Of a stretch of 64,000 bases of DNA, positions 50,501 to 62,554 are shown in pieces. A model generated the notes under the pieces. It was given only the letters and a program-made list of their open reading frames with translations, searched no databases and had not been told where the DNA came from. The stretch's first letter is position 1, and each line of letters starts with the position of its first letter. Source of the DNA: Vanilla planifolia (taxonomy: Eukaryota; Streptophyta; Magnoliopsida; Asparagales; Orchidaceae); assembly GCA_023846275.1 (NCBI GenBank), contig CM043871.1:27186569-27250568 (forward strand). Direction: 5' to 3'. A program made the translations under genes and the position numbers.

Positions 50501-53500
50501 TATATAATCACTTAAATTTTTCTCTAATAAAAAACTTTCATGCAAGTAATCCATTATGTTAGCTCCTTCAAATCATTTCAAGCATTTTTCCTTAATACAT
50601 AAACCTCAAGGGGTATTACTTAAGGAGTATTAACACTAGTAACATTAAAAGATTGCCCAACTATAACAATTTTTTAAGATTATACCAGCTCCATTAAATT
50701 TTACCTCAATAATAAAAATTGAACCCTAATATATTAATTTGCTTGACCTTCTCACTAATATATATGGTTTCTTCAATACATAACATCTATCTTCTAATGA
50801 ATCAAGATATTTACCAACTTCATCAACTTACTAGTTAAAATACATATATGCCAAGATCTCACCTAAATCTTCTCAGATGACATGTAAAATCTTATTTTTG
50901 ATGGGCATGAAAAATCTCATTTAACATGACAAGTGGGCATTGATTAGTGGCCCTTGTCAATGCATTCAAGCAATAAAATGCATTGCTTTCTAGGGATGTC
51001 CAAACAATTTCATATAAGATTGATGTCATAGTATTTTGCAAAGTTTTATGATGGTAATTGATAAATTCCACTTTATCTTAACTGGGATTGGAATCAGCTA
51101 GGACAATACCCATTCCTATGAAGACATCAAATCTCACATTTAAAGACTAGACACTTATCAGAAAGAATAATGTTAAGTGATATGAAGATTAAATTTTCAC
51201 CAAGCCTTTTAAGATGTCTCTCGCCCACGAAAAACAAATTATACCCATCTTCAACACATCTACTCCCTACTAACCCAATGTGAAAAAATAAGCTGACAAA
51301 CAACATTTACCCAAGGGATTCCCCGAGTTGAAGTAACAAAGATTGAATGCACATGTATAGTTTTCTTGCTCCATGATGAGCTAAAGAAAAATCAACAAGC
51401 ACCAAAAATATAGAAACTGTTGCTAGTGATGAACTACTTGATACCAACTCCTTTCCCATAAGAGACCCCTAAAATCCATTTAACTTAAATATGAAAACGG
51501 TCTAGTTGTTTCAGAGCTAGATAACAAATTCTCTTCTCCTGAAAGCCAGAATAACTTAATTCTACAACCAAATTGCATAAAATTGGCCACAATTTTACAA
51601 GGTGGTGATAATAACTCACTAACACCATTTGCATTGTCGATTAATAACTTACTGATTTTCAAGCATATGCAATCACTTCTAAGAGTCACTTGTCATGAAC
51701 AATCAAATTCAACATCTTACAAGCTTATCTTCAATTAATGTAATGTAATGTTTCTATCAAATGTAGTTATTTATAATCCTATATTTTCAAAATATAGCCA
51801 CTCATCCATCTTAACACTCATTTTACTTGTAAATTTAGAATACACAATCCAACATTCCATTAGATACTATATTATAAAATTTACCTTCAACCTTAAGAGA
51901 ATGTTTGTAGCATACAACATACTTGAAATAGCTTATTTCAACCTGTTTGGATCTTATTATTAATTTATCAATGTTATCATCATTTTAGAAAATATTTAAG
52001 ATAAAGAGATTTTTAATCCTTCAATATTTTATGATCTTCATATGTAATATCCACATCATTTGTACTTCTAGCATGACCAAACATGAATTTTGTATAATGA
52101 ATTTTTGATATATTAAGTTGAAATCCCTTGAACTCTAAAATTACTTTCTATCAACATATACAATATTATCAACAAAAAGCATATGACACAATACTTCGTC
52201 TTAAATTTGATCAGTACCTCCATAACTAATTATATGTATTAATTACCTAATGCAAAGCCTTAATAATATACAATTGCCTTCAGAAAGTCTTTAGTCAATC
52301 CTCCTTAAAAACCAACAAATATCCTTCTCATGAATGTAGACTTGATTTCTAGCCAAATCATATATATATTGATCTTCTACTATTATGTTCTTAATCTCTA
52401 AGTAACTATTTTGTCATTTGTCACATCTAATCACAACAATGCTACTACACAAATACGCAATTCATTGTAACATTTTGCTTTCCTTCCTACATAGTCACTT
52501 AAATTTTCTCTAATAAAAAGCTTTCGTACAAGTAAAGCATTATGTTAGCTCCTTCAAATAATTTCAAAAATTTTTCCTTAATACATACTCAAGGGTTATT
52601 ACTTGAGTATAAAAATCAGTAACATTAAAAGCTTGCCCAACTATAACAATTTTTAAGATTATACCAGCTCCATTTCGATTATAAATTTTACCTTAATAAT
52701 AAAAATTGAATCCTAACATATTAATTTGCTTGACCTTCTCACTATAGCATAGCTTACATTTAGAGCGCACTAAAGCATATTAAAAATTGGGTACTGATTC
52801 CCAATAAACAAAAGAAGATTTAAACATTTATTGATCGCAATCTTTTCCTGCTTCAAAGGAAACAGCAGCAACAACACCCTTTAATAAAAAATTAAAAAAA
52901 AAAAATTGAATCCTATGGCATGAAAGTAACAATGTATTGAAGATGGCATAACGCCATGTTACCTTTCCAGTAGCAGTGACTCGTTCACCATTGTTCAACT
53001 TAATGTACTTCTTACTTCTCTGATGAAAAGAAGAGGAGGAAATTTAAATATTTCCTAACAATTTATTTCCTGCAACCTTGCTTTATTTCATTTCATACCT
53101 TATCCCAGTGATAGACCGCTTTTTGTTTTTGCATTGCAGAACTGTCATCTGCTACTAGATCTAGGACAGCAGCTTCCAATCTATAAATGCATAAGTTAGC
53201 ACAAACCTAAACATAATTATAAAGCAGCTTCCAATTTACAAATGCATAATCAACATAAGCCTAAACATATGACGATAACAAAAAATAGAATTCAATTTAT
53301 TAACTTGGCTTATGTAAGCTATATACTATATTTTCAAAGTGGACAAAAAGATGGAAATTCATTAAAACGTAGTAGTTAGTAAAGTTGATAAAAGAACAGA
53401 AGAAATTGAAGTATGATAAACAAGTATGGTGGTTTTTAGTAGTGCAAAACTATACCCCTTTTTTTACATTTTCTTAAAACATAGTTAGAAACATAAATGT

Positions 53501-56500
53501 AGCAAATATACATAAATGGGATAGATTGACCAACAGTTAATGCAAATCTTTATAGAAACATAAAACCATGAATCTATAAGCACTCCAAGCCTTTTGTGTG
53601 TTGGATAGCATGTTTTTACCTGCTCCCGTCAATAATTGCATCAAAATTAACAAAGGAAAGAAGACATGTCTACCAGATAGACATTTTTGTTTAATGGTCA
53701 CTTAACAAAAATTTGGGATCAAAAGAAGACAAATGAATAAAACAGAAAGAGAAATCACGCCCTTGCTGCAGAAAAGACATTCCTAAACACCAAATGCAGT
53801 CACAAAAATTATGCCCTATATGATGAACTTCATCTTGTGTTTGGACAATGATAAGCAAAACTTCTTGAGAAATACACCTAAGCAAGAATTGAAAATTTTG
53901 AAATGACTACAAAGTTTACCCTTCATTGACAAACTCAATTTAAAATGTTTGACGCACCAATAGATAGAACGAATTACCATTGTTGTTTTGTTTTTTTAAA
54001 AAAGTGATTCAACATGCAAATACACGTGTTGTTTACCAATGGTCTTACAAAAGCATACTTTCTGATTAATATAAAGCTAAGTAATCATCTTAGTTAGCTT
54101 GGCAACAATTTTCTCTAGTCTGATAACAAATGAAGTGTTACAATAAAACAGTGAAGCACTACACTAATACACCTTTTAAAGATAAATGTTATGCTGCCCA
54201 ACAGTTTCACCAAACTATTATGTTACCAAACTCCACAAAAATGATATCAAGCCCAAATACATTAATAAATCGACTATAAATAAACCAAAAGTGTTAATAA
54301 TTTTTATCAACATGGCAACAATTTTGTCCAAATAAATAACATTGGAAATGCTTTGGTAAACAAGAGTGCACCATAATAGAACCTCTTTTCATGAAGAAGT
54401 ATGGGCTTTGTAGCAAGAGGCAAGCATAGAAATGGCAGAAAAAACCAAACAAAGGGAGAAGATATGAACAACATCTAACCTATTAGATGTAAAACCCTGG
54501 CTTCCTTTGACAGCTAATCCTTCCTCCAGGTGCTGAAATGATAATATTCAAGTTGCATCAGTCACTTGACCAGCCATAAGCCACCATTCGAAGACAAAGA
54601 ATGATTATACTACAATAACTGTCAATATTAATGTGTACTTAAAAAGAGTATTTCATGAACACTAAGCCCTAGCATCTTAAAAAAATGTTCATTGAAAGTA
54701 CAAGTTAAGCAAGGCAAATATGAAATAAAAGCAGGTAACTTAAATATGTAGCACATAAACAATAACCAAAATCATGAAGTTGCTGGAAAGCTGTTGAAAA
54801 ATTATGATGAAAATATACATGGCACAATAAGGAATAATGAAAAATAAGGATGCACAAAATCATTTTAAATAGAAGGGATCCGTCAACAGAATGATGACAA
54901 CGATATGCAGGTAAAATGTCACTAAGGCTTTGCAAAGTCATAGTATTTTTGTTGAAAAGGAGCTTTTAAAAAGATTTATTAAAATTCCATGTTTAAAAAA
55001 AGAAAAAGAAGAAATTATACAAACAGTTAAATAAATTTTTAGTGTTTTGTAGATTAAAATAAAAAAAAAGCTTTAAAAAGATCCCACCAAAATAAAGCCT
55101 AGAAGTATATTTAGGATTATTAGATCACACCTGATTGGTTGGCACAGAACTTATGTAATAGTCCTCATCTTTAAAATATGCTGCTTTCCTCTTTAAACCA
55201 TTGGTTTCTACAATGTCAAAAGCAAATAATATTAAAACATAACCTTGTCAATTACATTTGAAGTCAATGAAAGTGAATTTATGCAGTTTACATGAACTGA
55301 TTGTGAAGTAAAACGTGCAAAACCATTAAAGCATAGGTAACATGTCTGATTTCAGTTGAGGAAAAAGATCTTGAGTTAGGAAGGGTAGTCACAAAGAGAA
55401 AGGTTTGCAGTCCAAATCTTTATAAAAGAGCTTCACTATCTACTACCATTCTATTTTTTTTTCAAAATCAGCTCCACAGCTAGAGGTTAAAGAACACGTT
55501 TTAAAGCACTATAAACAACAGTAAAGAACAAAATATTACTTGGGAAAATTTCTACAAAAAGAATGAAACATATTTGAATTTCAGTTCAGTAAAAAAAATT
55601 AATTTTATTAAGACAAGAAGAAAAGAGCAAAGAATGGCAATCAAAATCTTTTGCAAAGAAAAGCACATGTTAAATCAACCGAGGATTTAAAAACCTAGAG
55701 ACTAGCTAAACATAGTTTTATGGATTAGAAACGAACACAGGGTTCAACAGGAAGTAACAGATAAGAAAATCATTGCAAAAAGATAGACTCTACAACTGAC
55801 AATTTCATATCCAGTATCAAGATGAGCATCTCAAAAGAAAAGATATACATGAAAGAAAGGCTGCAAATTTGTTTATTCGTGTGCCTGAAAAAGAGGGTAA
55901 CACCATTGTCCTTGGCAGAATTTATTATCTTGGCCATACCAGATTTGCATAATGGAATTTAATCGACATTCTCATTAAATCCAACCGAGTTTGATCTTAA
56001 AGTCCATGGCACACTTTTGTATCGCTAACGCACAAAGTTAAACAATGCTAACATAAAGACAGTTTTTCTAACTTGGGTCTGTGTTATCTCAAATACGTAA
56101 TATATGCACAAAAGCAGGACTGGTAAACTACTAGCGAAATGTGAACCAATTAAAATATTTTAAATAAACATTCAGTTGTCTCAATGCCCTTGCATACCAT
56201 ATTAACAAAACATGATATTGTTAATCACTAAGAAAATAACCATATCTCATCGTTGACTGAGTCTTTGCCTTGAGTTTTTCTCCTACGATCTAGATCATTG
56301 TTGCAAAATGGAATACTAACATTAGAAACCCATAATGAAAAATAATACAAGCAAAAAAAAAGGAATCATTTAGAATAAACAAGTTGCATGTTGCTAGGTT
56401 AGATATTCATTTTAAATATAATTAAGCATCCATAACCAATTACAAAGCTTCCAATCACCTAATATTCAAGAAAAACATAAATAAGAAGGTGTCAAGTATG

Positions 56501-59500
56501 CAGTACAAAAGAAAATTATATTTATGATAAGCATGCAACAATCAAAAAAATTACGTTGGCTGATGAAGCCGAGTATCCCTCTCTAAACTGATTTACTATG
56601 CAGTACTTGAAGTTAAGATCATACACTTGGACAATGATGGCTTTAGTTATAGTCCTTTGAAACTGAAATTAAATAAACTATATGATGCCATCATCCATAC
56701 TGTGAAAGGATCCATGACACCTCGCACAAAAGCTGACCTAGTTCTTGCCAAAAGTTTTAAATAGCTTTTAATTAATTAAAGATTTAAGTAACACCTTGAG
56801 CAAGTTTTCATTAGTGATGATGAAACCACAATTTTGAACGTACTTTTATCCCTGCTGCAAAAGATTTCAGAAGGGTCTTAAATCTAAAAACAAATAGAAT
56901 AAGAATCTTTAAGATCATCAACAGACTTGAAAAGATTAAATGGGAAGAACCTTTTTTATAAGAACTACTTGGCAATGCTCCTTCTGGATCTCCATCCTGC
57001 ACCAAGACAACATTTAGGACTTATGGAGAAATAATATTTCAGCAACATGAGAATAGTGGTTTTGGATACAATCACAACATTTAAACCAAAAAAATAGGTG
57101 AGCACAACATTTAAACAGAACCTCAAGCACAGACTAAAGTTTAAACTGATACAGAATAAGCATCTAAAAAAATAATGCTAACCAAAAAGACATGAGTCAA
57201 TAAACCACTTTCAATTCAAACAAATGTTCATACTATCAATATTCATCAACTAAAACTCTTGAGAATTCGCTACAAAAATAATAATCTGCTCCAATAATTT
57301 CTTTTATCAGCTTTGAAGGGCATATCTTCTCATACACTAATTAAGAGACTAGCAAAGTACCAGATGACATGAGCTTTTTCCAATTGGCAAAAGAAAATCT
57401 TGCCAAAGGAGTACAATCTTACATATATTTTTCACCAGCACAGAGTAACTATTTTGCTTGCACTACAAGAAAATAATTGAAACTTTGTCATAACATGTTC
57501 ATAAGGAAAGTATAATCAGCTGCGAGTGTGATCTTTGAAAAAGGTCAATATCAAGTATACCAATTGTGTGATCTATGAAACTAAAAAGCTCAACAACCTT
57601 ATTCTCAATTTTTAAAGAAGGCATAGTGAACATGGAAAGAGAAGAAGCAAGAAATATTTCCGAAAAAGGAAAAATAAAAAAAAAAATAGTGCATAAGACC
57701 TACCGCACTTCGCTAGATTCCCCGGTAAAACCACCACACCGGATTAAAGAAAGGAAGAAGAAATCCGACGTGATCTTGGGGTTATTCGCCGAGCATCGTT
57801 ATGAATCCCCATTCCCGCTAGTTGCAAAAAGAGGCCGAAGGAAGCAGAAGCAGAGAGAGAGGGAGCAAAAGAGGGAAATAGTTTTGAAAAGCTCCTCCAA
57901 CACGGTCAAAAACTTCGCAGCCGTCACCGGAGACCAATCACAAGACAAGTGAGCTTCGTCTTCCTCCGTTCCGTCCACAATCCTGACTTCGCTGAAACCC
58001 TCGCTGATTTCTTCTCCTCCCTCATCGATCACGCATCTTCATCACTCCCTGGCCATCAAACACTCGTACTATTTTTGTTTTCTTTTTGCAAGAATAAGAC
58101 CCTCGCCTTCCCGTATGCCGACAACAAGGTTATATTAGGAATTTAAAATTACATTTGAACACAGCCTTATAAAAAGCTGCCTGTAACACTCGAATCGACT
58201 AGCGTTGACCCACACATTATGCCAACCCTCACCGAATCGCATCAATCCATAGCAACCCGCATCGTCTTGCACACCTGTGCTAACCTGCGTATACTAAAGT
58301 CAGCTCGTGCCCACCCAAGTTGACACTCGCCGACTTGTGCCCACCCAACTCAAACTCACTCAATAGAATTGTCGTCGCCCCGGCCGATTCAACACCGATC
58401 CCAGGTGGTTCAAGGCCGATTCCAACCATTTCGACGCCGATCTCGGTCGAGCAACCGCTTATCTAAGCCAAGTGGCTACCACATCTTACCACACCATCAC
58501 AAAGTCTACGACATCGCTTTCTATATCACCAAGCATTTTTTAATAGTGCCACATGCCCACAAATCAAAGCATATTAACAAAAACTTTGTCGCATCATGCA
58601 AACTTACAATAAAAGGTGTGCTTCAATCTTCTTCCAAAAAAATTTGAAAATTTTGTCCACTCAAGTTTCCTCGTTATTGTCCTAAGTAAGTTTTTGTTTA
58701 AATTCTCTGAATCTATTTTTCGCATCAACATTTTTTTGTGTCGTCTATGGGAAGAAACAAGAAATCTGAAATAAAAAATCAAGAAGTTGCCTTTATATCC
58801 TAAAAGGAAGCATCCGACTGTCATAACCAAGAGGCGGTGGAGATCCCTACACCACTTCAAATTTCAAAAACTTCATAATCACTTCAAACCCTTACTAGTC
58901 ATCCTTTTTGTTTATTTCAATAGCAAATGGAGAGTCATGAGTAGTAAGATATAGATAAATTGGTATGATATTATTGTAAAGAGGTGTGCATTTGAAGATT
59001 TTTTGAAATTGGTGTATTTGTAATGAGGTTGGGTGTTGTGTGTAGGGTCTCAAATGACTCTTTATTGGAAGAGAGATGTTTTGTATACTTGATAAACCTT
59101 TCCTTAGTTAGGTGGCCAAACTTCTTCTGATTTGCTCTCCTATAAGCATGAAAAGGGTGAAAAAAATCTTGTGAAATGCTCCATTTGCTGTTGGAATAAA
59201 CAGAAATAATTACCAGTAAGTAGTTGAAAAGATTCTGAAGTTTTTTGAAATTTGAGATGGAGGTCTAGGGATCTCCACCGCCTCTTAGTTGCGACAAACA
59301 GATGCTTACTTTCTAGGAATAAAAACGGCCTTCTTTTGGTTTTTTTATTTCAGTTTTCTTGATTCTTCCCACAAACCATGCCAAAAAATTTTAATGCAAA
59401 AAATGAATTCGAGAAATTTAAACAAAAATTTAGAACAACGTCGAGGAAGCCCAAATGAATGAAATTTTCAAATTTGTTTTAAAAAAGATTAAACCATACC

Positions 59501-62500
59501 TTCTAAAACAGGTTGGCAAGATGCAACAAAATATGGTTAAGTGACCTTAATTTGCGGGCATATGACACTATTAAATGATGCTTGGTGATGTAGAAAACGG
59601 CGTAGTTGACGTTGAGATGGTGCGGTAGGATGCAGCAATGACTCGACTTGGATTGGCGATGGCTCGACCGGGATCGACAATGACTCGGCCAAGCTCAGCA
59701 ACAACTCGACCGGATCAGTGGAGAATCGGCCAGAATTGACAGTGAATCGGCCAGATTGACGAGAAATCAGTCCAAATCGGCAGCAAATCAGTTAGTTCGG
59801 CATCGAGTCGACTGGATCGGCGAAAAATCAGCTAAATCTGCAGCAAATAAACCAGGATCGATCTCAAATCAGCCGAGATCAATGTCAAATCGGCTGGGGG
59901 TGGCAGTGAATCGGCTAAGCGAGTTTGAATTGGCACGTGCCAGCATAGCTAGCCTCAGGCGAGCACAAGTCGACATGGGCTAGAGCAGGTAGGCTCGAGC
60001 GGGCACAAGCTGACTTGGGTTTGCACAGTCAACTCATGCCAGCACTGGTGGACATAAGTTGACGAGCTGGTGCAGGTTAGCACAAGTATGCGAGTTAACG
60101 CGAGATCGATGCAAGTTGGCAAGGGTCAACGCGGGTCGTATTTGTGTGACAACTTTTTAGAAAACTACATTGAAACGCAGTTTTAGATCCCTAATATCAC
60201 CTTGTCGTCGGTGCTCAGGGAGACGAGGGTCTTACTCCAACGAAGAGAAAAAAAAAATGATAAGGGTGTGCGACGGCTTGGGGAGCGACGAAAACAAAGG
60301 ATCAACAGAGGAGAAGAAATCAGTGAGGATTCCTGCAAATTCGGGATTGTGAACGGAGGAAGACAAAGCTCGCTCATCTTGCAATCAGTCTCCGACAACG
60401 ACTACGAAGTTTCCAACCACACTGGTGGAGATTCTCAAAACCATTTCCATCTTCTGCTCTCTTTCTCTCTCTCTTTGTTTCTGATTCCTTTGGCCCCCTT
60501 TTGCAGTCCATCGGAAAAGGGATTTATAACAATGCTCGGTGAATGATGCCAATACCACGTCGATTTTGCTCTTTCGTTCTTTAATCCGGCATGGTGTCCT
60601 TCCCGGGAAATCCGACGAAATGTTGTAGGTCTTCCACACTTTTTTTTTTCCTTTTCAGGGATATTTCCTGCTTTAGGAAGAAAGTCTAATTTTCTAGAGG
60701 AAATTAAGATAAAGCATTACTAATTTTATAAGTTGAAATCAATAATGCATTTAAACTAGATGGCTAAAGTATATAGAAAAAAAATGTTTTAAAAGTTCAT
60801 TCTAAGAGTTTCATTGAAGGATAAGTTGCAAAAATTTGATAACAATACACACAAGCAGATTCATCACATTTAACAAAGGCATTTACTAAATGCGAATTTT
60901 TACCTTTGGCACTGCAGCATTAGTCTGTTTCTGATGCACCACATTGATAACTTCCTCATGAATAGCTCTTTTTTTCCTCATTATATCAAGCCATTGATTA
61001 GCACCCTGAGGAACAACTAATAATGGAACTCAATATTATCATAGGATGATAAGAACATCAGCAACTAACAGAAGTATTATGTTCCAGTAGAGAAATGAAA
61101 AAAAAAAAAAACAGCTGCACGAAGCAACAGCTTAACAGGTGAATAGCAGAAAAAACATATAGAAAAAAATGTCGTTAATACCTGCAAGTTTTTGGACTTC
61201 ACGGACTCTGCTTCTGCCTCTAAAATGGTTTGCTTTGGCCTGGAATGCAATGTTTTATCCAAAATAAAAGGATAATGAAGAAGCAAATGCATCAAATTGA
61301 TTAAAATAATTTTGAACATCAAAAGAAGATGTTGCAATGAAACAGAAAACAGTAGCATTAAAAAATACATGTCAGGCTCAACTAGCACTTACCTATAAGC
61401 TTTTAGTCGTTCGGAAAATGCGAAAGCTGTCAGTTCATTGGCACCCAGCACATCTCTAAAAATGGGGTGAAGACCTGCACGGGGTAAATCTTTTGTTCTT
61501 CTGATGGATTCTTTTGAAGGTAAAGGTTTTGTCTTTGTATACAACCGAGAAGCATTAGAGCATGACTTCTGCAAAGCTGTAAGTTCTGCAGAGCCTTCGA
61601 TAACTTTTTGTATTCGATCAGAAGCAAGATCAAGAATTGTTTGTGGAAAGCGACCGTAGACCGTCTCCCCCATGGCAAGGGCTTGATCAAGTTTAGAATA
61701 AACCCCATCCATATCCTGAAGAACCTCATCCTCGGTTGGTGCAGCTCTAAGAGGCTTTGACAGAAAAAGATGAAGGTCTAAAAGGTAAGGCATGTCCTCT
61801 GAAGTTGCAAAAGAATATGCAGCACCAGTCCTTCCTGCTCGAGCTGCTCGCCCAACTCTATGGACAAAAATTTTAGGCTTTGGAGGAAAATCCCAATTCA
61901 CGACATTATCAAGCAAAGGGATGTCAAGGCCTCTAGCAGCAACATCAGTCACAATGAGCAGCATGGTTTTCCTTTGCCTAAATTTTGACATATGGATCTT
62001 CCGGGCATCCTGATCCATATCACCATATGAGACAGAAACTTCAATGCCCTCTTCTCTAAAAAGAGAGTTCAGGAACTCAACGTGGTGCTTTGTTGAAACA
62101 AAAATTAGTGTCTGTTGGTCAGAACTTATTATTTCCCTGACTAGATATAACAATGCAGCAAGCTTCTCTTCTTGGCGTATAGTTAAAAATGTCAGCTTAA
62201 GATCAGGACTTATTCTAGTTTCCAAGTCAAGTCGAACAAGTCGAGGGTCACGCAAGCCAGCCTTAGCAAACTCTGCAAGAATGCTAGGCAATGTAGCACT
62301 AAAAAGTAAAGTTTGTCGGGTCTCACTTAACTGCTGCAAAATTTTGTGGAGTTGTTCAGCAAATCCCATTTCAAAGAGCGAGTCTGCTTCATCAAACACT
62401 ACATATTCCACCGTCCGCAAACTCATACCCTCCACCTCAGATAAATGATGCATGAGCCGTCCTGGAGTTGCTATTATAATGTCTGGGCTTTGTGTTAATG

Positions 62501-62554
62501 TCTCAAATTGACTTTCCATGCTATCACCACCAACTAACAAACAAAAGCGAAGGT
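47510..62554 (-). CDS. RH29: DEAD-box ATP-dependent RNA helicase, RH29/DDX54/Dbp10 type (3' part; N-terminus not in window)
   Basis: DDX54/Dbp10 helicases act in the nucleolus in 60S ribosomal-subunit maturation. Ten exons are present on the - strand: 62554-61393, 61239-61182, 61005-60904, 56996-56951, 55207-55131, 54532-54480, 53180-53099, 53019-52963, 48374-48239 and 47727-47510. All junctions are GT-AG and phases agree, giving 662 residues plus TAA. Visible helicase motifs are TPGR (Ib), VFDEADSLF (II), LFSATLP (III), [10 protein letters not shown] (IV), [11 protein letters not shown] (V) and [13 protein letters not shown] (VI). The DDX54-specific tail follows ([49 protein letters not shown]) and a Lys/Gly-rich end [16 protein letters not shown]. 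The Q motif and Walker A lie on upstream exons that I did not find before 64000. Two introns (60903-56997 and 52962-48375) carry large repeat structures. The coding part shows no defect. Confidence 0.94.
48820..50760 (-). repeat. Intronic duplicated block, copy A, with RTE-type LINE reverse-transcriptase debris
   Basis: This block recurs at about 51548-52742 in the same helicase intron, starting from ATTTTACAAGGTGGTGATAA and ending near TTGCTTGACCTTCTCACTA. On the - strand, broken frames read [15 protein letters not shown] (RT FADD-like box, here degraded), [15 protein letters not shown] words, and [18 protein letters not shown] followed by [11 protein letters not shown]. These resemble the RT end and C-terminal domain of RTE-clade LINEs. 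Stops are frequent. Copy A contains about 670 bp (roughly 49665-50332) that copy B lacks. Confidence 0.7.
50761..51547. other. Unique spacer between the two duplicated blocks in the helicase intron
   Basis: AT-rich intronic DNA without coding sequence that I recognise; separates copies A and B by about 0.8 kb. Confidence 0.45.
51548..52742 (-). repeat. Intronic duplicated block, copy B
   Basis: Diverged direct copy of 48820-50760, collinear except for missing the segment that matches about 49665-50332 of copy A. The junction at 52318-52323 sits at the string AAATATC, which occurs at both edges of the missing segment in copy A (about 49658 and 50327). This suggests a microhomology-guided deletion in copy B. 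Confidence 0.75.
57645..60673. mobile_element. Large foldback (near-palindromic) transposon-like element in the helicase intron
   Basis: The left arm (about 57645-58880) and the right arm (about 59240-60673) are long inverted copies separated by only ~360 bp. Matching landmarks read from outside in are AAGCA(A/G)GAAATAT, AAGACCTAC, CCGGATTAAAGAA, CGAGCAT(C/T)GTTAT, GATTTCTTCTCCTC, GACAAGGT(T/G)ATATTAGG, TTTAATAGTG(C/T)CA(C/T)ATGCCC, TTTGTTTAAAT and AAGAGGCGGTGGAGATCCCTA. The last occurs as the reverse complement near 59270. The arms differ by many substitutions and some length change, so the palindrome is not new. No transposase was seen. A clear target-site duplication could not be settled at the outer ends. 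It is probably a non-autonomous foldback or long-TIR Mutator-like element; class assignment is inference. It lies wholly in the intron between exons ending at 60904 and starting at 56996. Confidence 0.8.
59620..60140. repeat. Degenerate ~20-21-bp tandem repeats in the right foldback arm
   Basis: From about 59640 to 59920 the sequence is a chain of units like GATCGGC-(N)6-AATCGGCC(A/T), for example GATCAGTGGAGAATCGGCCA followed by GAATTGACAGTGAATCGGCCA. From about 59930 to 60130 a second chain of similar period has GGCACAAGCTGACTTGGGTT-like units. The left arm has the inverted counterpart (GCCGAT words near 58380-58450 and ...TTGTGCCCACCC... near 58260-58350) with fewer copies. Confidence 0.7.

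Noticed and set aside
57575..57952. 125-codon + strand frame in the left foldback arm, with a related frame in the right arm
   Set aside because: The similarity between the two frames follows from the inverted repeat itself. The Lys/Arg/Glu-rich sequence matches no family I know.
57600..60720. 9-bp target-site duplication for the foldback element
   Set aside because: The outer flanks (GGAAAGAGAAG on the left and TAGGAAGAAAG on the right) are similar purine-rich strings but not identical, so I do not claim a duplication.
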